DNA from: Sulfitobacter alexandrii
GTDB taxonomy: Bacteria > Pseudomonadota > Alphaproteobacteria > Rhodobacterales > Rhodobacteraceae
Length of the DNA stretch: 64,000 nt
Direction of reading: 5' to 3'
Assembly (NCBI RefSeq): GCF_001886735.1
Contig: NZ_CP018076.1
Location: 124,001-188,000, forward strand
The notes under the pieces are model-generated. The model was not told where the DNA came from. It searched no databases and worked only from the letters and a program-made list of their open reading frames with translations. This document shows positions 8,689 to 16,968 of the stretch, piece after piece. Within the stretch, counting starts at the first letter, position 1. The number at the start of each line of letters is the position of its first letter. A program made the translations under genes and the position numbers.

Positions 8689-9603
8689 TCAGTCAAATTG
8701 GCTGATCCGAAGATTGACGAGGGTGCCGGTCTGTCGCCCGAGCCGGTACATCTGCGTCGTGCGTCTTGCCAAGTGCCCGTCGAGTTCGGCGGCAATCTCG
8801 GCACGGAACCAGTCCGTCGAAACGCTCAGTCGTTCGGGCGCGAAGGTTTCCGGCAGGTCTCCGCCCAGGCGCGCCTCGAGCGCGTCGGTGAAACCGTCCA
8901 GAGAGGTGAACGGCGTGCTGCGGCGCGTCCCGAGCACCTGGTACAACGTGCCCGGCGGGATGTCGGGGATCAGATCGACGATCAGGTCAAGCGGGGCTGT
9001 ATTGATGTTGATCGGCTGGCTTCCCGGTATCGCGGTGACGACCGAGCGCAGCTGGTCGATCTGGCCCGCTGTCAGGCCGGGAATGTCTGCGATCTGGTCG
9101 AAGATGAGAAGCGCGCCCCCGATCGGCGCACGACCGGGGGAGAGGGCCGCATAGGCGCGCTTGTTCGCGGGGCCGCCGGGCTGAATGAAGTCACGGATCT
9201 GGTCGCCCACGCGCGGCGATATTCCGGCGCGTTGAAGCACCTTGTCGAACGCCGGCTGTGCGGCACCGAAGGTCTGGTCGTTCAGCCAGTTGAGGTTGAA
9301 AAGCGCCTGCTGATCGATGATCCGTCCCGCCACGCGCCCACGGTCCAGCGGCACGGAAATGTCGGTGCGGGCCCATGCTTCTCCGGGATGGTCGTGGCTG
9401 CCGCTCATCAGGTCTTCGTTCAGCAGGGTGATGGCCAGCGCATCGAAGGCGTCGAGGTAGTAGGTCAATTGTCCGGCTGTCTGGCTGGCCTGCAGCCGCG
9501 CACGGCCGCCTTCGGCCCTTGTCAGCAGGATTACGGCCGCACCGGCAAGGGCGGCGACGATCACCAGCGCATTGACGAGAACAAAGCCGGACTGGCGGTT
9601 CAT
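8689..9603 (-). CDS. gspK: type II secretion system minor pseudopilin GspK
   Basis: Large minor pseudopilin (304 residues) that caps the pseudopilus tip with GspI and GspJ. It has a short leader MNRQSG, then a hydrophobic N-terminal helix (FVLVNALVIVAALAGAAVILL) without the Glu5 found in other pseudopilins, which is normal for GspK. The large globular part includes NLNWLNDQ and the helix-hairpin-helix-like NINTAPLDLIVDLIPDI. The ATG at 9603 overlaps the gspJ stop (ATGA). Confidence 0.92.
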   Translation of the reverse strand: MNRQSGFVLVNALVIVAALAGAAVILLTRAEGGRARLQASQTAGQLTYYLDAFDALAITLLNEDLMSGSHDHPGEAWARTDISVPLDRGRVAGRIIDQQALFNLNWLNDQTFGAAQPAFDKVLQRAGISPRVGDQIRDFIQPGGPANKRAYAALSPGRAPIGGALLIFDQIADIPGLTAGQIDQLRSVVTAIPGSQPININTAPLDLIVDLIPDIPPGTLYQVLGTRRSTPFTSLDGFTDALEARLGGDLPETFAPERLSVSTDWFRAEIAAELDGHLARRTTQMYRLGRQTGTLVNLRISQFD

Positions 9604-10268
9604 CTCAATGTCTCCACCAGCGTGATGTCACCCCATCGCACCGTGTTCAGCGTCACCTCTATCGCAAGCGGAAGGAAGTCGGAGTAGTTTTCGGGCGCCG
9701 GTCCGGTGCGGTCTTCGTCAGACACCTCGGCAGTCACGAGGTTTCGCAAGACGGGGTTGGTGGGGCCGTCGATCCAGCCCATCCCGCTCCAGTAGCTGCG
9801 GATTCTCATTTCCTCGACGCCGGACATGAGCGTGAGCGCGGGCTGCAGAACCTGGGGATCCACGGGCGTGAGCGTCGTCCAGACCCTCCGCTTCAGCGTC
9901 TTGTCGGTCTGGTCCAGTCGCCACTCCGCACGGTGAAACCCGCCGCCACCGGTGGCCGGCGACAGTTCCGGTTGCCCTGCAAGGGACAGCGCAAATATCC
10001 GACCGTCGTCGCTTTGCGCCAAAGCGTTGTCTGGTCCTTCGCCCGGTGGAAAGAACCGCATCGGAACGATCGCGTTCAGGTCGTTGCGAAGCAGCGCGAC
10101 AGTGCGGGAGAGTTCCGAGGTGGTGTCGTCCATCTCGGTCAGCCGGTCCCTGATATGGAGCATTCCCGAAAGCCCCTGCAGACCCATCACCGCGACCAGT
10201 GCAAAGATCGCCATCGCCACCACGAGTTCGATCAGGCTGATGCCCTTGTCGCCGGCCCCGTCGGTCAC
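9600..10268 (-). CDS. gspJ: type II secretion system minor pseudopilin GspJ
   Basis: Minor pseudopilin of the tip complex, 222 residues. The prepilin cleavage site and methylation motif are seen in DKG/ISLIELVVAMAIFALVAVM, with Glu5 present. The mature part contains EWRLDQTDKTLKRRVW, typical of GspJ. The start is GTG at 10268, overlapping the gspI stop as GTGA. It is matured by GspO encoded at the end of the locus. Confidence 0.92.
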   Translation of the reverse strand: MTDGAGDKGISLIELVVAMAIFALVAVMGLQGLSGMLHIRDRLTEMDDTTSELSRTVALLRNDLNAIVPMRFFPPGEGPDNALAQSDDGRIFALSLAGQPELSPATGGGGFHRAEWRLDQTDKTLKRRVWTTLTPVDPQVLQPALTLMSGVEEMRIRSYWSGMGWIDGPTNPVLRNLVTAEVSDEDRTGPAPENYSDFLPLAIEVTLNTVRWGDITLVETLR

Positions 10269-10639
10269 GCCGGGGGCTCCACCGGCAGGTACAGTACGAA
10301 GATGGCTCCTCCGCCCCGAGCCGATCGCGCGGTGACCGTCGCTTCGACCAGTCCCGCGGCGGTCGTCTTGGTCGTGGTGTCGATGTCTATCGCCTGCCCG
10401 CCGATGGTCACGGTGCCGGGCAGGGCGGCGCGTTCGCCGGGGGGCACCAGCCGCAGTTCCTCGGCGCGGTTGCGGGCCGCGATCTGCGCTATCAGCCGGT
10501 CCGCGGCGCCGCCGATGGCCAATCGGGACTGGTCGGCGGCGCGCAGGGCGGCAATGCTGCCGATCGACAGCACCAACACGGCCACGGCCAGCTCTATCAG
10601 GGTAAGGCCCCTGTCGTTTCCCCTCAGTCGTCTTCGCAT
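10265..10639 (-). CDS. gspI: type II secretion system minor pseudopilin GspI
   Basis: Minor pseudopilin, 124 residues from the ATG at 10639. Prepilin leader MRRRLRGNDRG is followed by LTLIELAVAVLVLSIGSIAAL with Glu5, and the short C-terminal domain contains NRAEELRLVPPGER. Its start lies 16 bases inside the end of gspH; an upstream in-frame ATG at 10669 would only lengthen the leader. GspI nucleates the tip complex with GspJ and GspK, which are encoded directly downstream. Confidence 0.9.
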   Translation of the reverse strand: MRRRLRGNDRGLTLIELAVAVLVLSIGSIAALRAADQSRLAIGGAADRLIAQIAARNRAEELRLVPPGERAALPGTVTIGGQAIDIDTTTKTTAAGLVEATVTARSARGGGAIFVLYLPVEPPA

Positions 10640-11097
10640 GTCAGTCCCTCCCAGCCGTCGCTGCGGCACCTTTGCGATCTGGCGCCCTGGCCGGAAAAAA
10701 GGATGTCGAAAGCGCTGGTGCTGCCATTGGCCAGCAGGACGATCTGCGGCATGTCGGGACCCGGACGGGGGGCAAGTGCCCCAAGGGTCACCTTGCCTTG
10801 CCAGGCCCTTACCGGATCACCGATCTGCCAGCCCTCGCCCGTCATGTGCGCAAAGCGCAGCCCGCCGGGCGAGACGACCAGCCCCTTGGCGGTGCGGCCC
10901 TGAACCGCGAGATCCTGCAGCGCGTGAAATTGGGCTTCGAACCAGGCGCGGTCGGATGCGGCGCGGTCGCTACCGCGCCCCGCGACAGTCAGCGTCGCCC
11001 CCACAGAAAGAATGGCGAGAATCGAGATCACGACCAGCAGCTCGATCAGGGAAAACCCGCGGTCGCCCGAGGGGCCGGTGTTCAGTTCTGGTTCCAT
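10624..11097 (-). CDS. gspH: type II secretion system minor pseudopilin GspH
   Basis: Minor pseudopilin of 157 residues. Leader MEPELNTGPSGDRG is followed by FSLIELLVVISILAILSVGATL (cleavage after Gly, Glu5 present), and the mature domain carries WFEAQFHALQDLAVQGRTAKGL as expected for the GspH/FimT fold. It starts 16 bases inside the end of gspG and ends 16 bases inside gspI, a tightly packed operon. Confidence 0.9.
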   Translation of the reverse strand: MEPELNTGPSGDRGFSLIELLVVISILAILSVGATLTVAGRGSDRAASDRAWFEAQFHALQDLAVQGRTAKGLVVSPGGLRFAHMTGEGWQIGDPVRAWQGKVTLGALAPRPGPDMPQIVLLANGSTSAFDILFSGQGARSQRCRSDGWEGLTCEDD

Positions 11098-11555
11098 GAC
11101 CCGATGTCAGCGTCCGGCCCCGAGCCGCCGGTCACCCCGTCGGCCCCATACGAGAACACGTCGAAATCACCGTGCACGCCCGGTTGGAGATACTGGTAGG
11201 GTTGCCCCCACGGATCCACCGGAAGACGTTCCATGTAGCCGTTGGTGGCCCAGTTCGGAGGCTGCGGGTCGGTTGTGGGGCGGTTCACCAGCGCCGCAAG
11301 CCCTTGCTCGGTCGTCGGGTAACGGAAATTGTCCAGCCGGTAGAGGTTGATCGCACCCGAGATCGCCGCGATGTCAGACTGCGCGCGCGCCGCGCGCGCC
11401 TGATCGGGTCTGTCGATCACGCGGGGCACGATCACAAGCGCGAGAATCGACAGGATCACGACCACAACCATCAGTTCCAGAAGGGAAAACCCATCGTCGC
11501 CCGCGGTGTGCCGGCGGGCCTTCCGGATGCTCTGTGAAGAAGCGGCTCGTTCCAT
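11082..11555 (-). CDS. gspG: type II secretion system major pseudopilin GspG
   Basis: Major pseudopilin that polymerises into the piston of the T2SS. 157 residues from the ATG at 11555, which has AAAGGGA upstream. It carries a long leader ending DDG and then FSLLELMVVVVILSILALVIV with Glu5. The C-terminal domain has the GspG-specific blocks YRLDNFRYPTTEQGLAAL, DPWGQPYQY and the acidic calcium-loop region ending GSGPDADIGSWNQN. First gene of the gspG-M block; the 92-base gap to gspO should hold the divergent promoters. Confidence 0.96.
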   Translation of the reverse strand: MERAASSQSIRKARRHTAGDDGFSLLELMVVVVILSILALVIVPRVIDRPDQARAARAQSDIAAISGAINLYRLDNFRYPTTEQGLAALVNRPTTDPQPPNWATNGYMERLPVDPWGQPYQYLQPGVHGDFDVFSYGADGVTGGSGPDADIGSWNQN

Positions 11556-11647
11556 CGCATATGTCCCTTTCGCTGAGGTCCATGATAGGAGGGGGGTGAT
11601 ATGGTTGTCTATGCGATGTTGCAAATTTTGACGGGCAGGCAAAGCGC

Positions 11648-12421
11648 ATGAGCGGCGCAGGTCCGCTGCTGGCGCTGGTGATCCTGCTCGGGCCGGCGGT
11701 GGGGTCTTTCCTTGGTGTCCTCGTGGACCGCTTGCCGCGGCACGAGGACACGGTGTTTCAGCGATCCGCCTGCCGAAATTGCGGCGTCGCCCTTCCCTTC
11801 TGGCGGATGATCCCGATCCTGTCATTTGTGCTGGCGCGAGGACGCTGCGGTACCTGCGGGGCGGCCATCCCGCCCTGGCTCTTCTACATGGAATTAACCT
11901 GCCTTGGCGGGTCCGTGCTCGCGGTCCTGCAGGGAGGGACGGCGGTGGACGTCATTCTATCGGCGGCATTCCTGTGGATGCTGACCGCGCTGGCGGCGGC
12001 CGATCTGCTTTGGCTGCGCTTGTTCGATCCGCTGACCGCCGCGCTGGCCTTGATCGCGTTCGGCATGGCGATGGCCCCCGCCGGCGCGGGACTGGCGCAG
12101 GCCGCTTTGGGCACGTTACTGGGGGCGGGTTCATTCGCGATCCTTCGATGGAGCTACTGGCTGTGGCGCGGACGGGAGGGTCTGGGGCTTGGCGATGTGA
12201 AGCTGATGGTGGGTCTCGGGGCCTTTGCAGGGCCCTACGATCTCCCGCTCCTGATCCTGCTGGCCGCATTGTCGGCCCTCGGCGTTGCGCTGCTGCAGCG
12301 GCTCCTGTCGCCCGCTCCGCTCGCGCCCGACCGGCCACTGCCCTTCGGCGCCGCGCTTTGCGCCGCGGCGGCGGTCCTGTGGCTCATCGGGCCGCAGTTG
12401 GTGCCTGTCGGCTGGAATTGA
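11648..12421 (+). CDS. gspO: type IV prepilin peptidase / N-methyltransferase GspO
   Basis: Inner-membrane aspartyl protease that cleaves and N-methylates the pseudopilins GspG-K. 257 residues, with the zinc-binding cysteine pairs CRNC (42, 45) and CGTC (67, 70) of the N-terminal methylase domain, the catalytic GxGD motif in GLGLGDVKLM near residue 178, and about seven membrane helices. The first catalytic Asp is probably in AAADLLWLRLFD. It diverges from gspG and is the only prepilin peptidase in the window. Confidence 0.94.
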   Translation: MSGAGPLLALVILLGPAVGSFLGVLVDRLPRHEDTVFQRSACRNCGVALPFWRMIPILSFVLARGRCGTCGAAIPPWLFYMELTCLGGSVLAVLQGGTAVDVILSAAFLWMLTALAAADLLWLRLFDPLTAALALIAFGMAMAPAGAGLAQAALGTLLGAGSFAILRWSYWLWRGREGLGLGDVKLMVGLGAFAGPYDLPLLILLAALSALGVALLQRLLSPAPLAPDRPLPFGAALCAAAAVLWLIGPQLVPVGWN

Positions 12422-12515
12422 CTTGAAGTTGTCGCGGGGTATGGTCGCAAGGTATTCCGATTTTTTCAACTGCGGGCCGATTGCCCCGCCACATCCATCC
12501 AGTTTGAGCAACGCC

Positions 12516-14165
12516 ATGATTTCATTTGAACTTCGCCCGGTACGCGCCTTGCCCTACGCTGTCATTATTGCGTTGCTCGGGGCACCTTTGCCGGCGCAGG
12601 ACACTGCGACGGCCCCGGAATCCGGACAGGCCGAGGCTGCAGTGCCAGTGACCATGTCGCAGGTCGAAGAAGCCTGGCGGAACGGGGACTTCGTATTCGT
12701 CCGTCAGGGGCTGAAGGCCTTGGCCGAAGGAGAGGGCGGCGCCCTCGCGCAGTACCGGTACGGACGTGTCCTGCTGGAAGGAACCGGCGGGCCCCGCGAC
12801 CCGGCGGCGGCCATGGACTGGCTGGAAAAGGCGGTGACACAGAACCACGCGCCCGCCTCGACATTGCTCGCGCGGGTCCTGCTGAGCAACAAGGGCGAGG
12901 GCAACGCGGAACGTGCGGCCAACCTGCTGTCTTCCGCGGCCAAGCGCGGCGACGCGGAGGCGCAATATTACCTCGGTCTGCTCCTGATGGCCGGGCAGGG
13001 GGTCGCGCCCGATCCGAAAGCGGCCTTCGACTGGTTCCTCGCGGCGGGCGAGGCGGGGAACCCGGCGGCGCAATACGAATTGAGCAAGGCATATTCGCGC
13101 GGCGTCGGCACCGACAAGAACCCCGAAGAGGCGCTGCGCTGGCTCGAGGAAGCCGCATCGGGCGGGTTTCCGGATGCGCAGTACTTTCTGGCGAACGCGC
13201 TGGATACCGGGGGCGGCGTGCCCATGGACAAGAAGGCGGCGCTGGATTGGTTCCGCCGGGCAGCCGAGGCGGGACAGCCGCAGGCGCAGCGCGAGCTGGG
13301 GACAAGGTACCTTGTCGGCCAGAACGGTGTCGAGCCGAACGCGGACGAGGCGCTTCGCTGGCTGCGGGCCGCTGCCGACGCCGGAGACCGCTCCGCCATG
13401 CACAATCTCGGGATCGCCTATGCCGGCGGTGAGCTTCTTCCGCAGGATTTCGGCAAATCGGTCCAGTGGTTCGAGGAAGCCTCATATCTCGGTTTGGGAC
13501 GGTCGAGCCTCGCGCTCGGTCAGCTTTACGCAGAGGGGCGGGGGGTAGAGCAGAACATGGAAAAGGCGGTCGGCCTGTTCGAGACCGCCGCCCAACAGGG
13601 AGAGATGGCGGGCGCCCTGGCGATTTCACAGTTGGCGAAGTCCGATGGTCTGGGGAATTTCATGGCGCCGCAAAGGGCCGTCTCATGGGTCATGGTCGAC
13701 CTGGCCGAGACCGGCGATGCGGCTGCCGAGGCCTGGGTCAGGCAACAGGCCGACGCGGGGGTGCGCATTGCCCAGATCAACCTCGGTGAATGGTACCTGG
13801 CGCAAGAGGACCGGAAGCCCGAGGGGATCGCGCTGATCCGGGTGGCGGCCATGGCGGGCAGTGTCCCGGCGCAGTTCCGGCTGGGAAGTCTGCATGTCAC
13901 GGGCGACGGTGTCGATCTCGATTACGTGGCGGCGCACAAGTGGCTCAACATCGCTGCGGCAAGCGGTCACCCCGAGGCGGCGGAAAAGCGGGGGATTGTT
14001 GGGGACCTGATGACACCAGAACAGATCGCGCGCGCCCAGGCCGAAGCGCGCGAGTACTTTGACACGGCGCGGTCGCGGGCACCGCAAACCGAACAGACCG
14101 TCAGGACGCCGGGAAGCGCGCCGCAGGTGACGCAGGGGGCGACCTCCGGGACCGAGGCGGACTGA
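12516..14165 (+). CDS. exported Sel1-repeat protein A
   Basis: 549 residues from the ATG at 12516, giving a signal peptide (VRALPYAVIIALLGAPLPAQ). The rest is tandem Sel1-like repeats of about 36 residues, each with the A-x-x-x-L-G and G-x-G motifs (AQYYLGLLLMAGQGV, AQYELSKAYSRGVG, AQRELGTRYLVGQNGV, AQFRLGSLHVTGDGV). Such repeats form alpha-solenoid scaffolds for protein contacts. It overlaps the next Sel1 gene by one base (TGATG), so the two are co-translated. It lies 94 bases after gspO on the same strand, and is a possible secretion-locus partner or client. No catalytic domain was seen. Confidence 0.85.
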   Translation: MISFELRPVRALPYAVIIALLGAPLPAQDTATAPESGQAEAAVPVTMSQVEEAWRNGDFVFVRQGLKALAEGEGGALAQYRYGRVLLEGTGGPRDPAAAMDWLEKAVTQNHAPASTLLARVLLSNKGEGNAERAANLLSSAAKRGDAEAQYYLGLLLMAGQGVAPDPKAAFDWFLAAGEAGNPAAQYELSKAYSRGVGTDKNPEEALRWLEEAASGGFPDAQYFLANALDTGGGVPMDKKAALDWFRRAAEAGQPQAQRELGTRYLVGQNGVEPNADEALRWLRAAADAGDRSAMHNLGIAYAGGELLPQDFGKSVQWFEEASYLGLGRSSLALGQLYAEGRGVEQNMEKAVGLFETAAQQGEMAGALAISQLAKSDGLGNFMAPQRAVSWVMVDLAETGDAAAEAWVRQQADAGVRIAQINLGEWYLAQEDRKPEGIALIRVAAMAGSVPAQFRLGSLHVTGDGVDLDYVAAHKWLNIAAASGHPEAAEKRGIVGDLMTPEQIARAQAEAREYFDTARSRAPQTEQTVRTPGSAPQVTQGATSGTEAD

Positions 14166-15352
14166 TGGTCCGGCGCGTATCTGCCCTTCCGGCCCTTGCG
14201 GCGCTCTTGATGCTGGCGGCAGTTTCGGTCAGCGGCCAGACATCGGACGCGCCTGCGACGACGGATATCGAGGCACGGGCCGAGCAGGGGCAGGCCGAAG
14301 CGCAATTCGCCCTTGGACAGCGGCATCACACGGGGGACGGGGTGATGCAGGACTATGCCGAAGCCGCGCACTGGTTCGAGCTTGCGGCAGCGCAGGGACA
14401 TCCCGATGCGGCCAATCTTCTGGCACGCTACCGGTTCGAGGGGCTTGGAGTGGAGCAGGACCGGGCCGAGGCGTTGCGCCTTTTCGAGGCCGCGGCGGAA
14501 ACAGGCGATCCGGATCACGTGTTCGATCTCGCCCGCGCGCTCGAGGCCTCCGGGGCGGACATGGAGCGCGTCGCCACACTGTACCAGCAGGCAGCCGATG
14601 CCGGAAACGCGGACGCCGCCGTGAGCCTTGGGGTTCTCTATCAGGAGGGAATCGGCGTCGAACAGAACTTTGCGCGCGCACGTGAGCTTTATGAGCAGCC
14701 GGCGGATCAGGGCAATGCCCGCGCGCTGAACAATCTCGGCCTGCTCTACGTTCGAGGAGACGGCGTGCCGCAGGATTATGCCCGCGCCGCCGAATACTTT
14801 TCGGCGGCGGTCGATCTCGGCCTGAGCACGGCGATGACAAATCTTGGCGTGCTCTACGAGAACGGCTTTGGCGTGGAACTGGACGAGGAGCGGGCGAGGG
14901 CGCTCTACCGTGCCGGGGGCCGAAAGGAAGACGTCGGTTCCGGCGACAATGCCGGCTTGATCTACGATTCCCGGCTGAAGCCGCTGGACTCGACGGATGA
15001 GGCGCTGCAGGCGCTGAAGCAATCCGCCGAGGCCGGTGATCCGGTCGCTCTTTTCCAACTGGGCTGGGTGCTTCTTCAGCAACCGGATGCGCCGTTTCAG
15101 GCCCAGTTTCAGGCAGCGGCGCTGTTCCGTGTGTCGGCAGAGGCCGGTTATGGCCCCGCCATGGCGAACCTCGGCAGTCTCTACTTTCAGGGAAGGGGCG
15201 TACCTCAGGACTTCGTCCTGGGACATATGTGGATTCTGCGCGCGGGCCATGCCGGAACGCCCGACACACCTGCGCTTGCAGAAGGTTATCTCGACAAGAT
15301 GACTCCCGGCCAGATCACCGAGGCGCAGTCACTTGCCAAATCAGGCCCCTGA
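14165..15352 (+). CDS. exported Sel1-repeat protein B
   Basis: 395 residues with a signal peptide (MVRRVSALPALAALLMLAAVSVSG) and about eight Sel1-like repeats (AQFALGQRHHTGDGVMQ, AVSLGVLYQEGIGVEQ, ALNNLGLLYVRGDGV, AMTNLGVLYENGFGV). It resembles protein A in architecture but is shorter, consistent with an old duplication. It starts within the stop codon of protein A. The C-terminal repeat ends with ITEAQSLAKSGP, a typical Sel1 cap also seen at the end of protein A (MTPEQIARAQ). The function is not known from sequence. Confidence 0.85.
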   Translation: MVRRVSALPALAALLMLAAVSVSGQTSDAPATTDIEARAEQGQAEAQFALGQRHHTGDGVMQDYAEAAHWFELAAAQGHPDAANLLARYRFEGLGVEQDRAEALRLFEAAAETGDPDHVFDLARALEASGADMERVATLYQQAADAGNADAAVSLGVLYQEGIGVEQNFARARELYEQPADQGNARALNNLGLLYVRGDGVPQDYARAAEYFSAAVDLGLSTAMTNLGVLYENGFGVELDEERARALYRAGGRKEDVGSGDNAGLIYDSRLKPLDSTDEALQALKQSAEAGDPVALFQLGWVLLQQPDAPFQAQFQAAALFRVSAEAGYGPAMANLGSLYFQGRGVPQDFVLGHMWILRAGHAGTPDTPALAEGYLDKMTPGQITEAQSLAKSGP

Positions 15353-15645
15353 CCCGTCTCTCACCACTTCAAGTTGAGAATGTGGCAGCGAATTTGCGGT
15401 GGAAACCGGTGAATCGCACGAGGGCTGCAAGAAAATGCTTAATTTCGTGTCAAATTTGAGGTATCATCACGCCGATACCGTCTGCACAGTTATTTCGTTG
15501 TGGGCAGGCGGCAAGGGTCTTTTTCGATCGAATTGTGATTCTTCGGATCGGGACGGCCCTGATAGTCAAAATGGATACGCGGCTTGGCCGCCATGATCTG
15601 CAAGAATTTCCGCGGCGATGCCCGCATACTTGAAAGGAATTTTAC
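15353..15645. other. 293-base AT-richer intergenic region
   Basis: No gene is supported here. The stretch has visibly lower GC than its surroundings, including TTAATTTCGTGTCAAATTTG, and should hold the promoter of the tail-fibre-like gene that follows. AAAGGAATTTTAC directly precedes that gene's ATG. Confidence 0.5.
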
Positions 15646-16839
15646 ATGTCCGATTTCGCAAACCCCAAGAGAAGCGGGCCCGCCCTGGCCGCAGGCATGG
15701 TGGCGCTGGCAACGGGAATGCTGGCGGGTCATCACGCCTACGCGCAGGATCAGTCCATCATCGGTTCCCTGTGCGTTGGTCAGGACTGTACGTCGAGCGA
15801 ATCCTACGGCTTCGACACGATCCGCTTGAAGGAAAACAACCTGCGCATCCGGGCATTCGATACGTCCTCCACCGGCAGTTTTCCAACCGTGGACTGGCAA
15901 CTGACCTTCAACGACACCGATAATGGCGGTGCGAACAAGTTTTCGATCGACGATATCGACAACTCCCGTACTCCCTTCACGATCGAGGCGGGTACGCGTA
16001 CCAACCAACTTTATGTTTCCGACAGCAACAGGGTCGGCTTCGGTACATCGACGCCTGTGGTTGACCTGCATGTCAAGCAGGGCAACACGCCGGCGCTGCG
16101 ACTGGAGCAGGACGGGTCGTCAGGCTTTGCCGCCCAAACCTGGGATGTTGCCAGCAACGAAACGAACTTCTTTATCAGGGATGTCACCGGCGGCAGTACC
16201 CTGCCTTTCCGGATCCAGCCGGGTGCACCCACCAGCGCACTTTATATCGCCAACAACGGTGAAGTCGGGATGGGTGCCGGCACGACTCCAAATGCGGCAC
16301 TTCACATCAGACGGACTGGCGCACCGACCGACTTTCTCATCGAATCGTCAGGTGCCAGCAACGACTCCTCTTTCATCCTGAAGACTGATGGCCAGACCCC
16401 AGCTTCGTGGGAGTTTCGCGCGCAGGCAAGTTCGGGGCGTCTGAACATCGGGATCGTGGGTGGCAACACACCCATCAAGATCGACGAAAGCGCCAACAAC
16501 AACCTGCTCAAGATCGGGGACAATACCAATTCAGACGCCGTGATCGTGACCGGTCAGATCATTGTGAACGGCACACCTCTGAACGTTCCCGACTATGTAT
16601 TCGAACCCGATTACAAGCTTCTGCCCCTGGCAGAAGTGCAGGCGTTCATCGACGAGAACGGCCACTTGCCGGGCGTTCCGTCCGCCAAGAAGATCAACGA
16701 CGAACAGCGCTTCAATGTCGTCGAGATGCAGCTCAAGCTGCTTGAGAAGGTCGAAGAGTTGACACTTTACACCTTGGAGCAGGAAGCGACGATCTCCGAA
16801 CTGAAAGCCCAGGTCGAAACGCTGAAAAGCGCGAACTGA
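15646..16839 (+). CDS. exported tail-fibre-like protein with chaperone-type C-terminus
   Basis: 397 residues with a signal peptide (LAAGMVALATGMLAGHHAYA, cleaved before QDQS). The central part is beta-rich with repeated units such as NRVGFGTSTPVVDLHVKQG and GEVGMGAGTTPNAALHIRR, as in trimeric phage-tail-fibre and bacterial surface fibres. The C-terminus has VFEPDYKLLPLAEVQAFIDE and HLPGVPSAKKI, then a coiled coil (VVEMQLKLLEKVEELTLYTLEQ), matching the trimerising end block found next to S74-like intramolecular chaperones. It is probably a trimeric surface or secreted fibre. The nearby T2SS is a plausible exporter, but this is inference. Confidence 0.75.
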   Translation: MSDFANPKRSGPALAAGMVALATGMLAGHHAYAQDQSIIGSLCVGQDCTSSESYGFDTIRLKENNLRIRAFDTSSTGSFPTVDWQLTFNDTDNGGANKFSIDDIDNSRTPFTIEAGTRTNQLYVSDSNRVGFGTSTPVVDLHVKQGNTPALRLEQDGSSGFAAQTWDVASNETNFFIRDVTGGSTLPFRIQPGAPTSALYIANNGEVGMGAGTTPNAALHIRRTGAPTDFLIESSGASNDSSFILKTDGQTPASWEFRAQASSGRLNIGIVGGNTPIKIDESANNNLLKIGDNTNSDAVIVTGQIIVNGTPLNVPDYVFEPDYKLLPLAEVQAFIDENGHLPGVPSAKKINDEQRFNVVEMQLKLLEKVEELTLYTLEQEATISELKAQVETLKSAN

Positions 16840-16866
16840 CCCGTTCGTCGCTGTTGCGGAACACGG

Positions 16867-16892
16867 ATCGCCGCCCTGTTCAGGGCGGCGAT
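16867..16892 (+). terminator. hairpin downstream of the tail-fibre-like gene
   Basis: Perfect inverted repeat: ATCGCCGCCCTG (16867-16878), TT, CAGGGCGGCGAT (16881-16892), followed by TTCGCG rather than a U-run. It sits 28 bases after the stop codon and probably ends or stabilises the transcript. Confidence 0.6.
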
Positions 16893-16922
16893 TTCGCGTT
16901 CGCTCGGGCCCGTTGAGATTGA

Positions 16923-16937
16923 TATCCTGATAGGATA
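16923..16937. promoter_or_regulatory. palindrome upstream of the glycosyltransferase gene
   Basis: TATCCT-GAT-AGGATA lies about 30 bases upstream of the next ATG. Its symmetry and place suggest an operator or promoter-overlapping site; no matching second copy was noticed. Confidence 0.4.
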
Positions 16938-16968
16938 GCTCTGTTCGGGACCGAAGGACCGGAAGCGC

